This document shows positions 61,298 to 64,000 of a DNA stretch of 64,000 bases, piece after piece. The position numbers were made by a program, and so were the translations under genes. A model generated the notes under the pieces. It saw only the letters and a program-made list of their open reading frames with translations. It had not been told where the DNA came from and ran no database searches. Positions within the stretch are counted from its first letter, which is position 1, and each line of letters begins with the position of its first letter. Location: assembly GCF_025699485.1 (NCBI RefSeq), contig NZ_JANUXN010000002.1, positions 186,001 to 250,000 on the forward strand, in the 5' to 3' direction. The stretch comes from Thauera carbonicopians (GTDB lineage Bacteria > Pseudomonadota > Gammaproteobacteria > Burkholderiales > Rhodocyclaceae).

Positions 61298-61325
61298 GGT
61301 CCTGCTGTCTTGCGACAGCAGGACC
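61298..61325. terminator. 12-bp hairpin between queG and the TonB receptor gene
   Basis: GGTCCTGCTGTC (61298-61309), loop TTGC, and GACAGCAGGACC (61314-61325) form a perfect stem between two convergent genes. No T-run is present on either side, so it may act as an RNA-end stabiliser rather than as a strong terminator. The rest of 61326-61414 is very GC-rich with no gene. Confidence 0.5.
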
Positions 61326-61414
61326 CGCTTGCGGCCGGGGGCCGGACCCTCCGCCGGGGCGGGTACGCTCGGGCTCATGCCCATGCGGCCCCGGGCGCGG
61401 GCCCCCGCGGCGTA

Positions 61415-63841
61415 TTAAAAGTCGTATTTCATGGAAAGCACGGCGCTGCGCGGTGCGGCGTGGTTGCTGTAGCTACCGGGCCAGCTGTAGTACCTGCGGT
61501 CGAACAGGTTATCCACGTTGAGCGAGACGCTGAGGTGGCGGTCGATCTGGTAGCGTGCCATCAGGCTGGCAATGGTCTGGCTGCCCTGCCAGACGCCGTA
61601 GCTGCCGGTCTTGCTCTGCCAGCGCAGGCCGCCGCCCACGGTCAAGCCCTGAAGGGCGCCGGGCAGGCGGTAGCTGGTGTACAGCTTCACGCTGTTGCGC
61701 GGCAGGAAGGTGTTGAGGCGCTCGCCGTCCGCGTCGGTGGTGCGTGTATGCGCATAGCCGGCGGCGAGTTGCCAGCCCTCGGCCAGTTCGCCGTTGACTT
61801 CGAGTTCGATGCCCTTGGAGGTGGTGTCCTGCTCGGCGGAGTAGATGAGTCCCACGCCCGTCCACACGGGGAGGTTGTCCTGCCTGGTGTGGAACAGCGC
61901 GGCGCTGGACTGCAGCCGGCCGCCGAAGTGGCTGCCCTTGACGCCGATCTCGTAGCCCGTGCCTTCCAGCGGGTCCAGCGCGCTGTCGTTCTCGTCCTTC
62001 ACCCAGGAGCCTTGCGGGTTGAAGATCTTGGTGGCGCTGGCATAGGCCGACCATTCCCTGTTCAGGGCATAGACGGCGCCCACGTACGGCACGACAACGT
62101 TTTCGCGCAACGACTCCAGGCTCGCGCTGCCGTCGTTGCCCCAATTGCGTTCGTCCTGCTCCCAGCGGACGGCGCGGGTGCCGAGGATCAGCTTGAGGTC
62201 GTCGGAGAGGTGGAGACGGCTGCTCAGGTAAGCGGCGTTGTTGCGGGTCTTGGTGGACGAGCCGCCGCTGGCGGTGAAGGCCGGCGCGGCATTGTCGCCG
62301 TCCCAAGTGAACAGGTTGGCGATGGCGCCGGCGGCTGAACTGGCGTAGTCGTACTGCCAGCCGCCGTAGGACGGCCCGCTGGACTCATAGCGCGAGAGCG
62401 TGAGGCCGCCGATCAGCTCATGTTCGCGGCCGAACAGCCGGAAGGCGCCGGTCAGGTACAGATCCAGGTTGTGCTGGGTGGGTTTGCCCTTCCAGCGCGT
62501 GGGCAGGAGGCTGAGGCCGCTGCCGTCGCGCTGTAGGGTTCCACTGAGATAGGTGGCAACGAAATCGTAGTCGACCTCGGTGTAGGTGTACTCGGCCTTG
62601 CCGCTCCAGCCATTACTCCATTCCCGCTCCACGGAGACAAAGGCGCTTGTCGCCTTCTGGTCGTTGTAGGACCAGCCCGGCGCGGCATTCGTAGAGCGGG
62701 AGAGGCGGGTCTTGCCGCCGTCGGCATAGAAGGCCGGCAGGCCGGAGCGCAGCGGGGAGTCGATGTCGGTACGCTGGTAACTGAAGCCCGCGGTCAGCAG
62801 TGTGGCGTCGTCCAGATCGGACTCGGCGATGCCGTAGAGCATGCCCGATTTCTCCTTGTAGCGGTCCAGCCAGTTGTCGCTGCGCTTGACGTCGCCCACC
62901 AGCCGGCCGCGCACGCTGCCGCTGTCGTTGAGTGTGCCCGAGAGGTCGAAGGCCGCGCCGCGCCGATTCCAGTTGCCGGCCTCCACGCTGAGGCTGGCCT
63001 GCGGCTTGAGCGTCGGGCGCTTGCGGATCAGGTTGATCGTGGCGGCCGGGTTGCCCATGCCGCTGATCAGGCCGGTGGCGCCGCGCACGATCTCCACGCG
63101 GTCGTAGATCGCCAGGTTCTGGCTGAAGAGTTGCAGCCCGTTGTTCGTCGGCACGCCGTCCACCTCGAAATTGAGAATTTCGAAACCGCGCGCGTAGTAG
63201 CCGTAGATCTCATCGCCCACACCTTCCTTGACCACATGGACGCCGGGAACGGCGTCCAGCAGGGCGGTCAGCGTGGTCGCATTGCGGTCCTCGATCTGCT
63301 GGCGCGTGATCACGGTCAGCGACTGCGGCGTCTCCTGTGGCGCGAGGTTCAGGCGGGTGGAACTGCTCGAAGAGTAGGTGGTGTAGAGGCCGGTGCCCTC
63401 GGTGATGGCGCCGATGGCCTTGCCCGAGACGGCGACGGCGGGCAGCACGGCGGCTGCGTCCGGCGCCGGCCGCAGCAGGTAACTGCCATCGCCCTGTGCG
63501 CGGGCTTCCAGCCCGCTGCCGGCCAGCAGCCGGGCAAAGCCTTCGTCCACGCCGTAGCTGCCGTGCAGGCCGCCGCTTTCCCGGCCGGCGGTGAGGGCTG
63601 CGTCGAAGGACAGCACGACGCCGGCAGCGCCGGCGAAGCGGCTCAGCGCGGTGCCGAGCGGGCCGGCGGGGATGTCGTAGACGCGCTTGGCGCTTTGCTG
63701 CGGCGGGTTCTGCGCGTGGCCGAGTGCCGGCAGGATGGCCGGTGCGGCCAGGGCGAGGCCGAGGCAGGTATGGCGCAGCGCGGCGAGGACCGGGTTGAGG
63801 GATTGGCCGTGGTGGCACGGCGGACGGCTTGGGCGTTGCAT
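61415..63841 (-). CDS. TonB-dependent siderophore receptor with STN signalling domain
   Basis: This outer-membrane receptor takes up ferric siderophore. A signal peptide ends near LGHAQ-NPPQQ. The STN domain (about residues 50-125, RVYDIPAGPLGTALSRFAG...) contacts an inner-membrane anti-sigma factor. Then come the plug (ETPQSLTVITRQQIEDRN) and a 22-strand barrel ending in the usual terminal Phe (VLSMKYDF). The frame begins at ATG 63847, but AAAGGA sits directly before that ATG and 6 bases before the ATG at 63841, so 63841 is the better start (808 residues). The siderophore is unknown. A FecIR-type sigma/anti-sigma pair would be expected beyond the right edge. Confidence 0.9.
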   Translation of the reverse strand: MQRPSRPPCHHGQSLNPVLAALRHTCLGLALAAPAILPALGHAQNPPQQSAKRVYDIPAGPLGTALSRFAGAAGVVLSFDAALTAGRESGGLHGSYGVDEGFARLLAGSGLEARAQGDGSYLLRPAPDAAAVLPAVAVSGKAIGAITEGTGLYTTYSSSSSTRLNLAPQETPQSLTVITRQQIEDRNATTLTALLDAVPGVHVVKEGVGDEIYGYYARGFEILNFEVDGVPTNNGLQLFSQNLAIYDRVEIVRGATGLISGMGNPAATINLIRKRPTLKPQASLSVEAGNWNRRGAAFDLSGTLNDSGSVRGRLVGDVKRSDNWLDRYKEKSGMLYGIAESDLDDATLLTAGFSYQRTDIDSPLRSGLPAFYADGGKTRLSRSTNAAPGWSYNDQKATSAFVSVEREWSNGWSGKAEYTYTEVDYDFVATYLSGTLQRDGSGLSLLPTRWKGKPTQHNLDLYLTGAFRLFGREHELIGGLTLSRYESSGPSYGGWQYDYASSAAGAIANLFTWDGDNAAPAFTASGGSSTKTRNNAAYLSSRLHLSDDLKLILGTRAVRWEQDERNWGNDGSASLESLRENVVVPYVGAVYALNREWSAYASATKIFNPQGSWVKDENDSALDPLEGTGYEIGVKGSHFGGRLQSSAALFHTRQDNLPVWTGVGLIYSAEQDTTSKGIELEVNGELAEGWQLAAGYAHTRTTDADGERLNTFLPRNSVKLYTSYRLPGALQGLTVGGGLRWQSKTGSYGVWQGSQTIASLMARYQIDRHLSVSLNVDNLFDRRYYSWPGSYSNHAAPRSAVLSMKYDF

Positions 63842-64000
63842 GGGCATTCCTTTCGTCGTTCGAAGCAGGGTGTTCCCTTGGGGGTCGAACGAGATTTCAA
63901 AAAGGACAATGCCTGGCGGCGTTTTTTCGGGATGTGATCCGGACCTGCCATCCGCAAGCCCTAATGCCGACCTTGTGTCTTTTGCCGGACCAGCAGAAAT
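63842..64000 (-). promoter_or_regulatory. Upstream region of the TonB receptor gene
   Basis: CGTTCGA (63857-63863) and TCGAACG (63885-63891) form a 7-bp inverted repeat with an inner AGGG...CCCT pair, a possible leader hairpin ahead of the receptor gene. I see no Fur box. The window ends before any complete further gene. Confidence 0.3.

Overview
The window is a GC-rich, densely coded chromosomal segment of a betaproteobacterium, most likely order Rhodocyclales (Azoarcus/Thauera/Aromatoleum-like). This rests on gene order (pstSCAB; tpiA-secG-tRNA-Leu-nuoA-N; ftsK-lolA-rarA-serS; ribF-ileS-lspA-slpA-ispH) and on protein character; I could not run a database search, so the genus is inference.

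Layout. 1-3.9 kb: pstSCAB phosphate uptake, closed by a terminator. 4-5.7 kb: a DUF2789 gene (minus), then tpiA and secG behind a good sigma-70 promoter. 5.77-20.6 kb: tRNA-Leu(GAG) and a complete 14-gene respiratory complex I operon nuoA-N, with a NUDIX hydrolase attached to its end. 21-26 kb: a GNAT/FemAB-like protein (minus), the PII regulator glnB, the convergent trxB-Smr pair and a Crp/Fnr regulator. 26-32.4 kb: ftsK, lolA, rarA, a small antisense gene and serS. 32.4-35.2 kb: mltF, a DnaJ-like protein, tRNA-Arg and tRNA-Ser, all minus. 35.2-39.7 kb: an AhpD-like protein, folE2, dxs, ispA and xseB (minus), then a plus-strand Rieske oxygenase.

The accessory part is about 40.9-52.4 kb. It holds an AbrB/Doc toxin-antitoxin pair, a pirin, a 1488-residue STAND/NACHT-like NTPase with lower GC than its surroundings (candidate one-gene anti-phage system), two relics of Rpn/DUF4351 nuclease genes, and a minus-strand cluster. 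That cluster consists of a 59-residue type IV pilin with a textbook sigma-54 promoter, a secreted Cys-rich partner, a winged-helix/PD-(D/E)XK-like protein, an ABC-2 type permease without its ATPase, and a membrane-anchored helical-repeat protein. Divergent from the pilin lies an HTH-Sel1 gene interrupted by a 14-C homopolymer and by a 4-bp duplication, a candidate phase-variable locus.

52.4-64 kb returns to core genes: ispH, slpA, lspA, ileS and ribF (one operon, minus), amiC and tsaE (minus), queG (plus), and a FecA/FpvA-type TonB-dependent siderophore receptor with a signalling domain at the right edge.

Metabolically the core genes join respiration (nuo), isoprenoid supply (dxs, ispA, ispH), cofactor and tRNA modification (ribF, folE2, tsaE, queG), envelope biogenesis (lolA, lspA, mltF, amiC) and nutrient sensing (pst, glnB, TonB receptor).
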